The translations under genes were made by a program, and so were the position numbers. Shown piece after piece: positions 51,094 through 61,144 of a DNA stretch of 64,000 nucleotides; position 1 is the stretch's first letter; every line of letters begins with the position of its first letter. The DNA is from Flavobacteriaceae bacterium (GTDB taxonomy: Bacteria > Bacteroidota > Bacteroidia > Flavobacteriales > Flavobacteriaceae). The notes beneath the pieces were generated by a model. The model was not told the DNA's origin. It did not search any database and was given only the letters and a program-made list of their open reading frames with translations. The stretch lies in NCBI GenBank assembly GCA_029248185.1, contig JAQWJV010000011.1:1-64000 (forward strand), written 5' to 3'.

Positions 51094-52305
51094 CTAACTG
51101 TGATTTTCTGGGGTCAGCTGAAAGACTTCATTAAGTAGGGCAACTGTTTTATCTGCTTCTTTTGGATTTGATCTCAAGTATGCAGCAATTTGCCCTGTTA
51201 ATTTTTGAGCCATTTGGTCTGGACTCATTTCTGTTTCCCATTGACTATCAAAACCCTCTATTTGAGTTAATTTCTTTTTAAAGGCTTTGAGTGTGGGTAC
51301 GTATTTACGGTGTTCCAGCCAGATGTAAAATTCGTTTTCAACTTCAGTTAATATTTGTTCAGCTTGAGGAATAAATTTTTTGCGCTTTTCGAACGTAGCA
51401 TCTGTGATTTGAGAAAGTTCATCCAGATGGATTACTTCAACATTGGGAAGAGCGTTGACCTCAGGAGCCACATTTCTTGGAATAGAAAGGTCTAGGATTA
51501 GAAGGGGTTTGGTGTTGTGAATTAAATCAGAAGAAACAGTGGGCTTTTGAGCTCCTGTGGCCACAATAAGAACATTGGACTGATGGATTGCGCTAGTTAA
51601 TTCTCCGTAGGGTTTTACCCTAACAGGGAATTTTCCTGCAATTTTCTCTGCCTTTTCCTGGGTTCTATTAATTAAAACAATATGATCATTTTGGGTGTGT
51701 TTTACTAAATTCTCACAGGTGTTTGCTCCAATTTTACCGGTTCCAAAAAGCAGGATATTTTTTTCAGAAATAGCAGACACGTTTTTTAAAATGTATTGTA
51801 CGGAGGCAAAAGCAACCGAAGTTGCACCGCTTGATATTTCAGTTTCAGTTTTAATGCGCTTGCTTGACTGAATTACGGCATTGATTAAGCGCTCTAAAGG
51901 CCCTTGAGCAAGCTGCATTTTTTTTGATCGATAAAAACTTTGTTTGATTTGACCTATGACCTCAAAATCACCTAAAATCTGACTTTCTAGACCTGTTCCT
52001 ACTCGAAAAAGATGGTGATAAGCATCTCTGTCAGTGTAGGAATATCCAATTTGATCAAAGGTTTTTTTGTCCCCACCAGAATGATCACATAACAAGTTAA
52101 CTAGTGTTTTATATTCTGAAGTCCAACTGTATAGCTCTGTCCGATTGCATGTATTGATTACTAAAAAGTTTGAAATACCCAATTCTTTTGCTTCAAGAAA
52201 TAAAGCATGAAGCTGGGTGTCATTCAAACTGAATTGTCCACGCAGGTCAATGTCGGCAGTTTTGTAACTTACCCCTATGGCATGAAAATGTTTGGCTTTA
52301 ATCAA
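51094..52305 (-). CDS. hemA: Glutamyl-tRNA reductase
   Basis: The 403-residue NADPH-dependent enzyme makes glutamate-1-semialdehyde from glutamyl-tRNA and starts the C5 haem route. The catalytic C53 lies in INTCNRTELYS, with ILGDFEVIGQIK and the NADPH motif LFGTGKIGANT downstream. A C-terminal dimerisation helix follows. It is the first gene of the minus-strand hem operon; hemL, which would act next, is not in the window. Confidence 0.97.
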   Translation of the reverse strand: MIKAKHFHAIGVSYKTADIDLRGQFSLNDTQLHALFLEAKELGISNFLVINTCNRTELYSWTSEYKTLVNLLCDHSGGDKKTFDQIGYSYTDRDAYHHLFRVGTGLESQILGDFEVIGQIKQSFYRSKKMQLAQGPLERLINAVIQSSKRIKTETEISSGATSVAFASVQYILKNVSAISEKNILLFGTGKIGANTCENLVKHTQNDHIVLINRTQEKAEKIAGKFPVRVKPYGELTSAIHQSNVLIVATGAQKPTVSSDLIHNTKPLLILDLSIPRNVAPEVNALPNVEVIHLDELSQITDATFEKRKKFIPQAEQILTEVENEFYIWLEHRKYVPTLKAFKKKLTQIEGFDSQWETEMSPDQMAQKLTGQIAAYLRSNPKEADKTVALLNEVFQLTPENHS

Positions 52306-52331
52306 AAAAGGAAATCGTAAAAATTCGAATA

Positions 52332-52339
52332 CAAAAGTA
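52332..52339 (-). promoter_or_regulatory. -7 box of the hemA operon (TACTTTTG)
   Basis: On the minus strand TACTTTTG fits TAnnTTTG exactly and lies 27 bases before the hemA ATG. No TTG lies at 19 nt spacing. The 191-base region up to the divergent regulator gene is AT-rich and is the likely control point of both operons. Confidence 0.5.
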
Positions 52340-52433
52340 AGGGAGTAGATAGCTAAAAAATAACGGTAAAAAGGTTTAAAGTACCTCTAAAGGTTTTTTT
52401 TATGATTTTTAATCCCTTACTTTGAAAAAGTCC

Positions 52434-52441
52434 TATTTTTG
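52434..52441 (+). promoter_or_regulatory. -7 box upstream of the AraC regulator (TATTTTTG)
   Basis: TATTTTTG fits TAnnTTTG and lies 55 bases before the start codon at 52497. It shares the divergent intergenic region with the hemA operon. Confidence 0.45.
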
Positions 52442-52496
52442 TGGTACTAAGACTGTTTTATTTAACATTTTGTAGGATTCAAAAATCAAATACTAT

Positions 52497-53390
52497 TTGA
52501 ATATGGAGGTAAAAAATGACGTTAAAAGTACTTTTGAAGTTAGTGTCCTAGATTCTGGGTTTAAAGTGCTGAGAATTAAAAATGACACACAACAGCCGAT
52601 TAAAGAGGAATATCCTGTAAATCAAGATTTTATCCAATTTCATTTTTGCTTAAAGGGGCAAATGAATTTTATTTTTAATCAAGGAAGTTATAGTTTTCCA
52701 GTAAATGAAGATCATTCAATGTTACTTTTTAATCCGCAAAAAGCATTGCCTATAGCGGTAGAATTAGCACCAAATGCATGGTTGGTGAGTGTTCTTATAT
52801 CAATTTCAAAATTTCATTCTTTGTTTTCTGCTGATGCAGATCATATTTCATTCTTAAGCCCTGAAAATAGTGCTAAAAAGTATTATGATAATTTGCCTTT
52901 TAGTTCATCAATTGCAGTTGTTTTAAGTCAAATTTTGCACGCTAAAGTTCACGACAGCATGAAGAGTTTGTATTTTAAGGGTAAGGTGTATGAATTGCTT
53001 AGTTTGTATTTTAATAAAAGCGAAGATCCCTCATTGGAACAGTGTCCCTTTTTGGTCGATGAAGAAAATGTAAGAAAGATAAGAAAGGCTAAGGATATTA
53101 TTTTAGAGCGTATGTCTGATCCTCCGTCTCTTGAGAATTTGGCAGCCGAAATTGGCTTGTCATTAAAAAAATTGAAAGAGGGTTTTAAACAGCTTTATGG
53201 CGATACGGTCTATGCCTATCTTTTAGATCAAAAAATGGAAGAAGCCAGGCGAATGTTGAATTCACAAAAGTTTAATGTTAACGAAGTAGGTCTCAAATTA
53301 GGTTACAGTACAGCAAGTCATTTTATTGCTGCTTTTAAAAAGAAATATGGAACCACTCCCAAGAAATATTTAGGTTCAGTATCTTTGTGA
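52497..53390 (+). CDS. AraC-family transcriptional regulator
   Basis: The 297-residue protein has an N-terminal sensing domain (about 1-170, with a cupin-like pattern) and a C-terminal pair of helix-turn-helices (about 195-297). The latter contain LENLAAEIGLSLKKLKEGFK and the AraC signature GYSTASHFIAAFKKKYGTTPKKY. It lies divergent from hemA and 10 bases before hemH, so it probably controls haem synthesis in response to an unidentified signal. That role is inferred from position. Confidence 0.92.
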   Translation: MNMEVKNDVKSTFEVSVLDSGFKVLRIKNDTQQPIKEEYPVNQDFIQFHFCLKGQMNFIFNQGSYSFPVNEDHSMLLFNPQKALPIAVELAPNAWLVSVLISISKFHSLFSADADHISFLSPENSAKKYYDNLPFSSSIAVVLSQILHAKVHDSMKSLYFKGKVYELLSLYFNKSEDPSLEQCPFLVDEENVRKIRKAKDIILERMSDPPSLENLAAEIGLSLKKLKEGFKQLYGDTVYAYLLDQKMEEARRMLNSQKFNVNEVGLKLGYSTASHFIAAFKKKYGTTPKKYLGSVSL

Positions 53391-53400
53391 AAAATTGTGA

Positions 53401-54432
53401 ATGAAAGGAGTATTACTAGTCAATCTGGGATCGCCAGAGAGTACGGAAACAAATGATGTAAGAGATTATTTAGGTGAATTTTTGATGGATGAGCGGGTGA
53501 TTGATTTACCCAAATGGTTTCGAAGCTTTTTAGTCAAAGGGATTATCTTAAAAACACGACCCAAGAAATCTGCAAAAGCTTACAGGAAAATTTGGTGGAA
53601 GGAGGGCTCACCCCTCATTGTACTTTTAGAACGTCTTCAAGAAAAAGTTCAGAAAAAGGTTTCTGTACCTGTGGCTTTAGCCATGCGGTATGGTTCTCCT
53701 TCAATTCATGATGGTTTAAAAGAGTTGGCAGATCAAGGGGTGACTGAAGTTTTCTTGGTACCCTTATATCCTCAGTTTGCCATGGCTACTACGGAAACGA
53801 TTCTAGTCTTAGCAGAAGCGCTTAGAAAAAAGTACTTTCCTCAGATGGAATTCACTTCCTTGCCCGCATTCTACAATCATCCTGATTACATTCGAGTGCT
53901 AGGAAATTCAATTCAAGAAGCTTTACAAGGTAAAAACTGGGAGCATATTCTGTTTTCTTATCATGGGGTTCCTAATCGACATATTAGAAAATCGGATGTG
54001 ACAAAGTCCCATTGTAAGATGGATGGAAAATGTTGTTTTAGTGATTCTCCTGCTCATGCCTATTGTTATCGACATCAATGTGAAATGACTACTGTTAAAG
54101 TGGCGGAGTATTTAGAACTCAAGGAAGGCTCTTATTCTACAAGTTTTCAATCGCGTGTTTCTATTTTAGGTTCTTGGTTAAAACCCTACACTGATAAAAC
54201 AGTTGAGGCTTTTGCAAAAGGAGGTACTAAAGAGCTTGCCATTGCTACACCTGCTTTTGTTTCGGATTGTTTAGAAACACTTGAGGAAATTGGAATGGAG
54301 GCTGCAGAGGATTTTGAAGATAATGGAGGAAAACATTTACATGTCATTCCTTGTATCAACGACCGTGAGGATTGGGTAAAAGTATTGAGTAGATGGATTG
54401 ATGAATGGGCACTTAATGAAAGTGTTTCATGA
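53401..54432 (+). CDS. hemH: Ferrochelatase
   Basis: The 343-residue enzyme inserts Fe2+ into protoporphyrin IX. It shows VNLGSPES, the metal-site histidine in LFSYHGVPNRHI, and the C-terminal substrate-loop pattern AIATPAFVSDCLETLEEI. A cluster of cysteines (CKMDGKCCFSD, CYRHQC) lies in the middle and may bind metal. It overlaps the MATE gene by 4 bases. Confidence 0.96.
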   Translation: MKGVLLVNLGSPESTETNDVRDYLGEFLMDERVIDLPKWFRSFLVKGIILKTRPKKSAKAYRKIWWKEGSPLIVLLERLQEKVQKKVSVPVALAMRYGSPSIHDGLKELADQGVTEVFLVPLYPQFAMATTETILVLAEALRKKYFPQMEFTSLPAFYNHPDYIRVLGNSIQEALQGKNWEHILFSYHGVPNRHIRKSDVTKSHCKMDGKCCFSDSPAHAYCYRHQCEMTTVKVAEYLELKEGSYSTSFQSRVSILGSWLKPYTDKTVEAFAKGGTKELAIATPAFVSDCLETLEEIGMEAAEDFEDNGGKHLHVIPCINDREDWVKVLSRWIDEWALNESVS

Positions 54433-55772
54433 GTAAAAACCTAACGGAGTTATTAGGAACAGATTCCATTCCAAAACTACTAGTTAAACAAGCATTACCT
54501 GCTTCTATAGGGATCTTAGTGATGTCGCTTAATATTTTAATCGACACCATTTTTGTGGGACAATGGATTGGCTCTAACGCCATAGCAGCCATCAATGTAG
54601 TGCTACCTGTTTCTTTTTTTATTGCGGCTTTGGGAATGTCTATTGGGGTAGGAGGAGCTTCGATTATCTCTAGAGCTCTAGGAGAAAAAAAGCATTCAAA
54701 AGCAGAAGCTACTTTTGGGAATCAAATTACATTGACCTTTTTATTGACCATTACTGTTGTTATTTTTGGTTTGGCTTTTGTAGATCAACTAATCCTACTT
54801 TTTGGAGGAAAGGGGTCTCTTTTTTCACTTGCTAAAACCTATTATGTCATTGTGCTTTATGGAGTCCCTGTTTTGGCTTTATGTATGATGGCTAACAATA
54901 CCATACGTGCTGAGGGAAAACCAAAAAATGCTATGTATGCAATGCTTTTACCGTCAGTTTCTAATTTACTTTTAGATTATGTATTCATTAATATTTTTGA
55001 TTGGGGAATGATGGGTGCCGCATGGGCAACAACCCTTTCCTATGGGGTTTGTGCTTTGTATATCGTATATTTTTTTCTTTCCAAAAAGAGTAGTTTGTAT
55101 CCAAGCTGGAGTTCTTTTAAGTTACAACCTGCTTTGATAAAAGAAATTTCTTCTTTAGGGTCTGTTACTTTGGCTCGTCAAGCCATGGTGAGTATCACCG
55201 TACTCTTGGTAAATAATATTTTATTTTCTTATGGGGGAGAATCTTCAATTGCAGTTTATGCAATTATTAGCCGAATGCTAATGTTTGCAACGTTTCCAAT
55301 CCTTGGGATAACACAAGGATTTTTACCCATTGCAGGATATAATTACGGGGCGCAAAATGTACAACGTGTTCGTAAGGTGATCAATATTTCCATTCGATAT
55401 TCTGTAATTTTAGCGACTACAATTTTTCTTTTCATTTTCTTTTTTGCGGAACAGATTCCAGGAATTTTCTCAAAGGATAACGCAGTAGCTACTGAAACTC
55501 CTTTAGCCTTACGCTATGTGTTTGCAGCGCTACCAATTATTGGAGTGCAATTAATTGGGGCAGCCTATTTCCAGGCCATTGGTAAAGCCATCCCTGCTTT
55601 GTTGTTAACCTTAAGCCGTCAGGGTCTTTTTTTCATTCCTTTATTATTTATTCTCTCTCATTTTTATGGAGTAATGGGAGTTTGGATGGTTTTTCCTGTG
55701 GCAGATGTATTTTCTACCCTAATGACAGCCTATTTTTTGAATCGAGCAGTTACAAAACAATTAGTAAAATAA
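54429..55772 (+). CDS. MATE-family efflux transporter
   Basis: The 447-residue protein has 12 predicted membrane helices in two homologous halves. MATE features are LIDTIFVGQWIGSNAIAAIN, GVGGASIISRALGEK, and the second-half mirror GITQGFLPIAGYNYGAQN. It probably exports cationic compounds with Na+ or H+. It overlaps hemH by 4 bases, so both are likely transcribed together. Confidence 0.92.
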   Translation: MSKNLTELLGTDSIPKLLVKQALPASIGILVMSLNILIDTIFVGQWIGSNAIAAINVVLPVSFFIAALGMSIGVGGASIISRALGEKKHSKAEATFGNQITLTFLLTITVVIFGLAFVDQLILLFGGKGSLFSLAKTYYVIVLYGVPVLALCMMANNTIRAEGKPKNAMYAMLLPSVSNLLLDYVFINIFDWGMMGAAWATTLSYGVCALYIVYFFLSKKSSLYPSWSSFKLQPALIKEISSLGSVTLARQAMVSITVLLVNNILFSYGGESSIAVYAIISRMLMFATFPILGITQGFLPIAGYNYGAQNVQRVRKVINISIRYSVILATTIFLFIFFFAEQIPGIFSKDNAVATETPLALRYVFAALPIIGVQLIGAAYFQAIGKAIPALLLTLSRQGLFFIPLLFILSHFYGVMGVWMVFPVADVFSTLMTAYFLNRAVTKQLVK

Positions 55773-55873
55773 TTGTTTTTAGGATTGCCTTTGTTTTAAT
55801 TTTAAAGATCTAATGCCAGGAGCTTCCTTTTTAAGAAATATATTTTATACTTTTAATTTCATCAATTGACATT

Positions 55874-58800
55874 ATGAAAAATAGTACCTTTTTATTTGTA
55901 TCCATTTTTATTTCGTTTCTCACCATTCAACCATTTTTTGCTCAGCGAAAAAAGCGAGCAAATCAGTCGAAAATACTGAGTTATCCTGAAAATACTTACG
56001 AGTCTCTTTCGTACCGATCTATTGGTCCGTTTAGAGGCGGTAGATCTGCAGCAGTGACAGGTGTTCCTGGAAAGCCAGATTTATATTATTTTGGGGCTAC
56101 AGGAGGTGGTGTATGGAAAACAGAAGATGGGGGCCAAACGTATGAAAATATTTCAGACGGCTTTTTTGGTGGAAGTATAGGAGCTGTAGCCGTTTCAAAA
56201 AGTGATCCCAATGTCATTTATGTAGGAGGTGGAGAAGTAACGGTTAGAGGAAATGTTTCTTCTGGATACGGAATCTGGAAATCAGTAGACGCTGGGAAAA
56301 CATGGACTTTTTCTGGCCTGCCAAAATCAAGGCATGTACCAAGAATTGTAATTCACCCAACCAATCCGGATATCGTGTATGCAGCTGTTTTGGGGAATAT
56401 TTATAAGCCTACGGATGAACGAGGGGTTTATAAGAGTATCGATGGGGGCCGGAGTTGGAAAAAAGTTTTATTTTCAAATGCCGATTCAGGCGCATTTGAA
56501 TTGGTAATGGATCCTTCCAATCCAAGAAATCTATATGCTTCTACTTGGAGATTAAATCGAACCCCCTATAGTTTAAATAGTGGAGGAGAAGGTTCTGCTC
56601 TATGGAAAAGTACAGATGAGGGAAAAACATGGAATGAAATTAGTTTAAATAAAGGTTTTGCAAAAGGAACCTTGGGTGTTATTGGGGTGACTGTATCTCC
56701 AATAAATTCAGAGCGAGTTTGGGCCATAGTAGAAAATAAAGAAGAAGGAGGTGTTTATCGCTCTGACAACGGAGGAACCACTTGGTCCCATATAAATGAT
56801 AGCCGTGCTTTACGTCAGCGCGCATGGTATTATTCTAAAATTTATGCGGATTCCCAAGATGCCGATATTGTTTATGTGATGAATGTTTCTTATCACAAAT
56901 CAAAAGATGGAGGGAAGACCTTTAAAAGTAATAATGCGCCCCATGGAGATCATCATGATTTATGGATTGCACCAGAGGATAATCAACGCATGATCATCGC
57001 AGACGACGGAGGGGCTCAAATAAGCTATAATGGTGGAGCAACATGGAGTACTTATTACAATCAGCCTACAGCACAATTTTATCGAGTCACAACGGACAAT
57101 GCATTCCCATATCGAATTTATGTTGCACAACAAGACAATTCTACGATCCGCATAGCACATCGTTCGAGTGGAAGTGGAATTTCTAGTGCTGATTGGGAGG
57201 TAACTGCAGGAGGTGAGTCTGCTCACATAGCTGTTGATCCTCTAAACAATGATATTGTTTATGGCGGAAGTTATGGAGGCTATTTGACACGTGTAAATCA
57301 TCAAACAAAAACAAGAAGAGGAATCAATGTTTGGCCCGATAACCCCATGGGATATGGAGCAGAAGGGATGAAGTATCGTTTTCAGTGGAATTTCCCTATC
57401 CTTTTCAGTAAGCACAACCCAAAGAAATTATACACTTTTTCAAACCAAGTTCACGTATCTGAAAATGAGGGACAATCATGGGAAATTATCAGTCCGGACT
57501 TGACGCGAAACGATCCTGAACGATTGAAATCTTCTGGGGGACCCATTACACAGGACAATACAGGAGTTGAATATTACTGTACTCTTTTTGCAGCAAATGA
57601 ATCTCCTTTAGAAGAAGGCTTATTGTGGGTGGGTAGTGATGACGGATTATTGCATTTAACTCGTGATGGAGGTAAAAACTGGACAAATGTTACGCCAGCT
57701 CAAATGCCCAAATGGTTAATGATCAACAGTATTGACCCTTCTCCTTTTGATCCTGCCGTTTGTTATGTGGCGGGAACACTCTACAAAACAGGGGATTTTA
57801 CCCCTTATTTATATAAAACATCAGACTATGGACAGTCATGGGTTAAAATAACTAAAGGGATAAATAAAGAGCATTTTACACGTGTACTTAGAGCTGATCC
57901 CTCTAGAAAGGGATTACTCTATGCAGGAACAGAAACAGGAATGTATGTTTCCTTTGATGATGGGGCCTCTTGGGATCCTTTTCAATTGAATTTACCCATC
58001 GTTCCAATTACTGATTTGACACTCAAGGATAATAGTTTGATTGTTGCTACTCAAGGAAGAAGCTTGTGGATGATAGATGACTTAACAGTTCTTCATCAAT
58101 TAAATCAACAAGTAGTTGATCAAGAAGTCACTTTATTTAAACCCAAGGACAGTTATCGAACTCAAGGTAGAAGCAGAAGTTCTTTAACTCAAGGAACCAA
58201 CCTACCCAATGGAGTTATCGTGCATTTTAATGTCAATGATTTTGATGCAGCAAAGGATACCATCCAATTGCATTTTAAAGAAAAAGGGGGTGAGCTAATC
58301 AAAACATTTAGTACCGCCTCTGAAAAGGATAAATTAGACATTAAAGTGGGTGGAAATCAATTTGTATGGAACACCCGTTATAAAGGGGCTGAACGTCTTG
58401 AAGGGATGATTTTGTGGGGAGCTTCTTTGTCTGGTGCTAAAGCAGTACCCGGAGACTATACGGTGAGTTTACAGAAAAATGAAACGGTTATTGAACAATC
58501 ATTTAGCATTCTGCCTGACCCGAGAGCTGAAACATCTATTGCTGATATGCAAAAGCAATTTGATTTTGTAAATAGCGTAAATCAAACTCTTGATGAAGCC
58601 CATCAAGCCATCAAAAACATAAGAAGCATTAATAAAAAATTAAGTGCGTTTGAAACCAATTATGGAAATTTGAATGAAGCAAAAGCGATACTCAAAACCG
58701 CTACAGATCTTAAAAATGAATTTTCAGAGATTGAAAAGGCGCTTTATCAAACACAAAATAAGAGTAATCAAGATCCACTTAATTTTCCCATTCGTCTGAC

Positions 58801-58999
58801 AAATAAGTTAGGTCATATAAATAATTTAGTGATGTCCAGCGATTTTCCTCCTACAGATCAAGATAGTGTAGTGAGTAAGTTGCTTACAAACCAAATTAAG
58901 GAACAAATGAAACGGTACAACAAATTGGTAAAAGAAGATCTAGAATCTTTCAATAAAACTTTTGCTGCCTTGAAGCTAGATTATTTAACATTAAAATAG
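55874..58999 (+). CDS. Large exported VPS10/sortilin-like BNR propeller protein (copy 2)
   Basis: The 1041-residue protein has a signal peptide (FISFLTIQPFFAQ) and repeated Asp-boxes such as KTEDGGQTY, KSVDAGKTW, KSIDGGRSW and KSTDEGKTW. The propeller part extends to about 740, then an Ig-like and a helical tail. It is a paralogue of the protein at 29550, with the same order of domains. The enzymatic function of the family is unproven. Its stop at 58999 is 6 bases from the hemJ start, so it may share a transcript with hemJ. Confidence 0.88.
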   Translation: MKNSTFLFVSIFISFLTIQPFFAQRKKRANQSKILSYPENTYESLSYRSIGPFRGGRSAAVTGVPGKPDLYYFGATGGGVWKTEDGGQTYENISDGFFGGSIGAVAVSKSDPNVIYVGGGEVTVRGNVSSGYGIWKSVDAGKTWTFSGLPKSRHVPRIVIHPTNPDIVYAAVLGNIYKPTDERGVYKSIDGGRSWKKVLFSNADSGAFELVMDPSNPRNLYASTWRLNRTPYSLNSGGEGSALWKSTDEGKTWNEISLNKGFAKGTLGVIGVTVSPINSERVWAIVENKEEGGVYRSDNGGTTWSHINDSRALRQRAWYYSKIYADSQDADIVYVMNVSYHKSKDGGKTFKSNNAPHGDHHDLWIAPEDNQRMIIADDGGAQISYNGGATWSTYYNQPTAQFYRVTTDNAFPYRIYVAQQDNSTIRIAHRSSGSGISSADWEVTAGGESAHIAVDPLNNDIVYGGSYGGYLTRVNHQTKTRRGINVWPDNPMGYGAEGMKYRFQWNFPILFSKHNPKKLYTFSNQVHVSENEGQSWEIISPDLTRNDPERLKSSGGPITQDNTGVEYYCTLFAANESPLEEGLLWVGSDDGLLHLTRDGGKNWTNVTPAQMPKWLMINSIDPSPFDPAVCYVAGTLYKTGDFTPYLYKTSDYGQSWVKITKGINKEHFTRVLRADPSRKGLLYAGTETGMYVSFDDGASWDPFQLNLPIVPITDLTLKDNSLIVATQGRSLWMIDDLTVLHQLNQQVVDQEVTLFKPKDSYRTQGRSRSSLTQGTNLPNGVIVHFNVNDFDAAKDTIQLHFKEKGGELIKTFSTASEKDKLDIKVGGNQFVWNTRYKGAERLEGMILWGASLSGAKAVPGDYTVSLQKNETVIEQSFSILPDPRAETSIADMQKQFDFVNSVNQTLDEAHQAIKNIRSINKKLSAFETNYGNLNEAKAILKTATDLKNEFSEIEKALYQTQNKSNQDPLNFPIRLTNKLGHINNLVMSSDFPPTDQDSVVSKLLTNQIKEQMKRYNKLVKEDLESFNKTFAALKLDYLTLK

Positions 59000-59005
59000 A
59001 GCAAT

Positions 59006-59539
59006 TTGTATTATAATTACATTAAAGCATTACATCTTATCTTTGTAATTACTTGGTTTGCAGGTTTGTTTTATGTACCTCGTCTTTTTATATATCATAT
59101 AGAGGCGTCTAAAAAGTCAAAAGCGGAAGCAGACATCCTAATTCCTCAATTTAAATTAATGACCAAAAGGTTGTGGTATATTATAACTTGGCCTTCAGCA
59201 ATTTTAGCAATTTTATTTGCTATTTGGTTGTTGTTTTTGATGCCTTCATGGTTGATACAGCCTTGGATGCACTTGAAACTTTCATTGGTCTTACTTTTGG
59301 CCATGTACCATTTGAAAACCCATCAGTATTTTAAAAAACTACAAAAAGACATGATTACACACAGCAGTAATTTTATGCGCATCTGGAATGAAGGGGCGAC
59401 CCTCTTGCTTTTTGCTATTGTATTTCTTGTTGTTTTAAAAGATAGTTTTCATTGGATCACGGGATTACTTGGACTGGTAGGATTGGCATTTGTTCTCTTT
59501 TTGGGAATACGATTGTATAAAAAAACAAGAAAAGACTAA
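59006..59539 (+). CDS. hemJ: Protoporphyrinogen oxidase HemJ (TTG start)
   Basis: The 177-residue membrane protein converts protoporphyrinogen IX to protoporphyrin IX. It begins MYYNYIKALHLIFVITWFAGLFYVPRL with the conserved histidine and the WxxGLFY motif, followed by four further helices. The only usable start is TTG, since the in-frame codon three triplets upstream is the stop of the previous gene and no ATG or GTG lies between. It fills the step between hemF and hemH. It overlaps the kinase gene by one base (TAATG). Confidence 0.94.
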   Translation: MYYNYIKALHLIFVITWFAGLFYVPRLFIYHIEASKKSKAEADILIPQFKLMTKRLWYIITWPSAILAILFAIWLLFLMPSWLIQPWMHLKLSLVLLLAMYHLKTHQYFKKLQKDMITHSSNFMRIWNEGATLLLFAIVFLVVLKDSFHWITGLLGLVGLAFVLFLGIRLYKKTRKD

Positions 59540-61008
59540 TGGCAGTATTTTTTAAGCTTCCCGAAAAATTTTCATTCAGAACTCGACTTTTTGTAGTCAT
59601 GATTGTCATGCTTTTAGTTTCTGGGGTGCTTATCTTAGGAACCACATCCATACAGTATGAGTCACAAAGAGAGAATTATCATTTAGGGAGATTGGACAGG
59701 AAAGAGTCCCAAATTAAACGACATATTAATTATTTGGTGAGTAAAAATAATTTGTTCAACAAACCCGATAGTATTTGGAATCAGTTTAGTGCAGATTTTG
59801 AAAAAATCAATTCCATTCACAGCATCAGGTATTCTCTTTTTAAATTGGATGGATCACCGCTTTTAATATACCATACGCCCCTTGAGATTATTGCAAATGA
59901 TTACCAGTTAGATCAAGTGTTATTAAATAAGATTTCTGAAAGCCAAGCAGGGGTATATTTGGAACAATACAATTCCGATCTGGATAAATTTCATGCCTCA
60001 TATAGTCTGTTGAGGGATAGTCGAAACCGACCCTATGGAATTTTATTTTTCCCTTATTTTGAGGATATTTCTTTTTCTGAAAACGAATTGAATTCTTTTT
60101 TACAGAATCTATATCAGATCTATATTTTGCTATTTTTTGGGGTAATTTTCATAGCGTATTTCTTATCTAAGTATGTTACACGTTCCTTAGAGACCATTAG
60201 GGTTAGGATGGCAGAAACGAGTTTGCAAAAAAAGAATGAAAAGATATATCTTAAAAATGCAACTCGTGAAATTGATAGTTTGGTTAATTCATACAATAAC
60301 ATGATTGACGATTTATCGGAAAGTGTTGCTAAACTGGCCAAGACTGAACGAGAACAAGCTTGGCAAGAAATGGCACGACAAGTAGCACATGAAATAAAAA
60401 ATCCATTGACCCCGATGCGTTTGACCATTCAGAGTTTTCAGCGCAATTATGACCCCAATGACTTAGACAGTAAAAATAAATTAAATGATTTTTCTAATCT
60501 TTTGATTCAACAAATTGATACGATGAGCGAGGTTGCTGAGGCTTTTTCTGACTTTGCAAGCTTGCCCAAACCCAATATGAAGGAGTGTGATTTGGTGGAG
60601 GTAACCAAAATGGCCGTCACTATTTTTCAGCAAGAGCATATTGTTTTCTCTTCGGATCAAGCCCACATTTATCAAAAGTTGGATCGGACTCAGTGGACTC
60701 GGGTGATTACGAATTTAATTCAAAATGCACTCCAATCAGTATCTCCAAAAAAGACACCCCAAATTGGGATACACATTAATGCCGAATCCGATCAAACAAT
60801 TATTACGATTATGGACAATGGGAGTGGAATTTCTCCTAAGCTAAATGACAAAATTTTTGAACCTAAATTTACTACCAAAAGTTCTGGAATGGGCCTAGGA
60901 CTGGGGATCGTCAAAAATATTATTGAATCCCATGGTGGAATTATTTCCTTTGTGTCCACCCCTAAGAAAGGAACTACGTTTACTATTATTTTACCGACGA
61001 GTGTATAA
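59539..61008 (+). CDS. Sensor histidine kinase (NtrY-like), orphan
   Basis: The 489-residue protein has two membrane helices (about 14-36 and 192-210) flanking a periplasmic domain, a HAMP-like linker, and a DHp helix with H284 (QVAHEIKNPLTPMRL). The ATPase domain has NLIQNALQS (N box), DNGSGI, and GMGLGLGIVK. Sequence style fits the NtrY/nitrogen-type kinases. No response regulator is adjacent. It is coupled to hemJ by TAATG. Confidence 0.92.
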   Translation: MAVFFKLPEKFSFRTRLFVVMIVMLLVSGVLILGTTSIQYESQRENYHLGRLDRKESQIKRHINYLVSKNNLFNKPDSIWNQFSADFEKINSIHSIRYSLFKLDGSPLLIYHTPLEIIANDYQLDQVLLNKISESQAGVYLEQYNSDLDKFHASYSLLRDSRNRPYGILFFPYFEDISFSENELNSFLQNLYQIYILLFFGVIFIAYFLSKYVTRSLETIRVRMAETSLQKKNEKIYLKNATREIDSLVNSYNNMIDDLSESVAKLAKTEREQAWQEMARQVAHEIKNPLTPMRLTIQSFQRNYDPNDLDSKNKLNDFSNLLIQQIDTMSEVAEAFSDFASLPKPNMKECDLVEVTKMAVTIFQQEHIVFSSDQAHIYQKLDRTQWTRVITNLIQNALQSVSPKKTPQIGIHINAESDQTIITIMDNGSGISPKLNDKIFEPKFTTKSSGMGLGLGIVKNIIESHGGIISFVSTPKKGTTFTIILPTSV

Positions 61009-61144
61009 AAACCTCAGGATATTAGTGATTAGATTTATGGATCCTGCCTGTTTCAAAGAATAATACTATTGCTGCTGAATGATCTTTTAAAGATATTCTC
61101 CTTTTGGTTAAGGCATTTTTAAATAAAAGAGATCTTCTTCAGTA

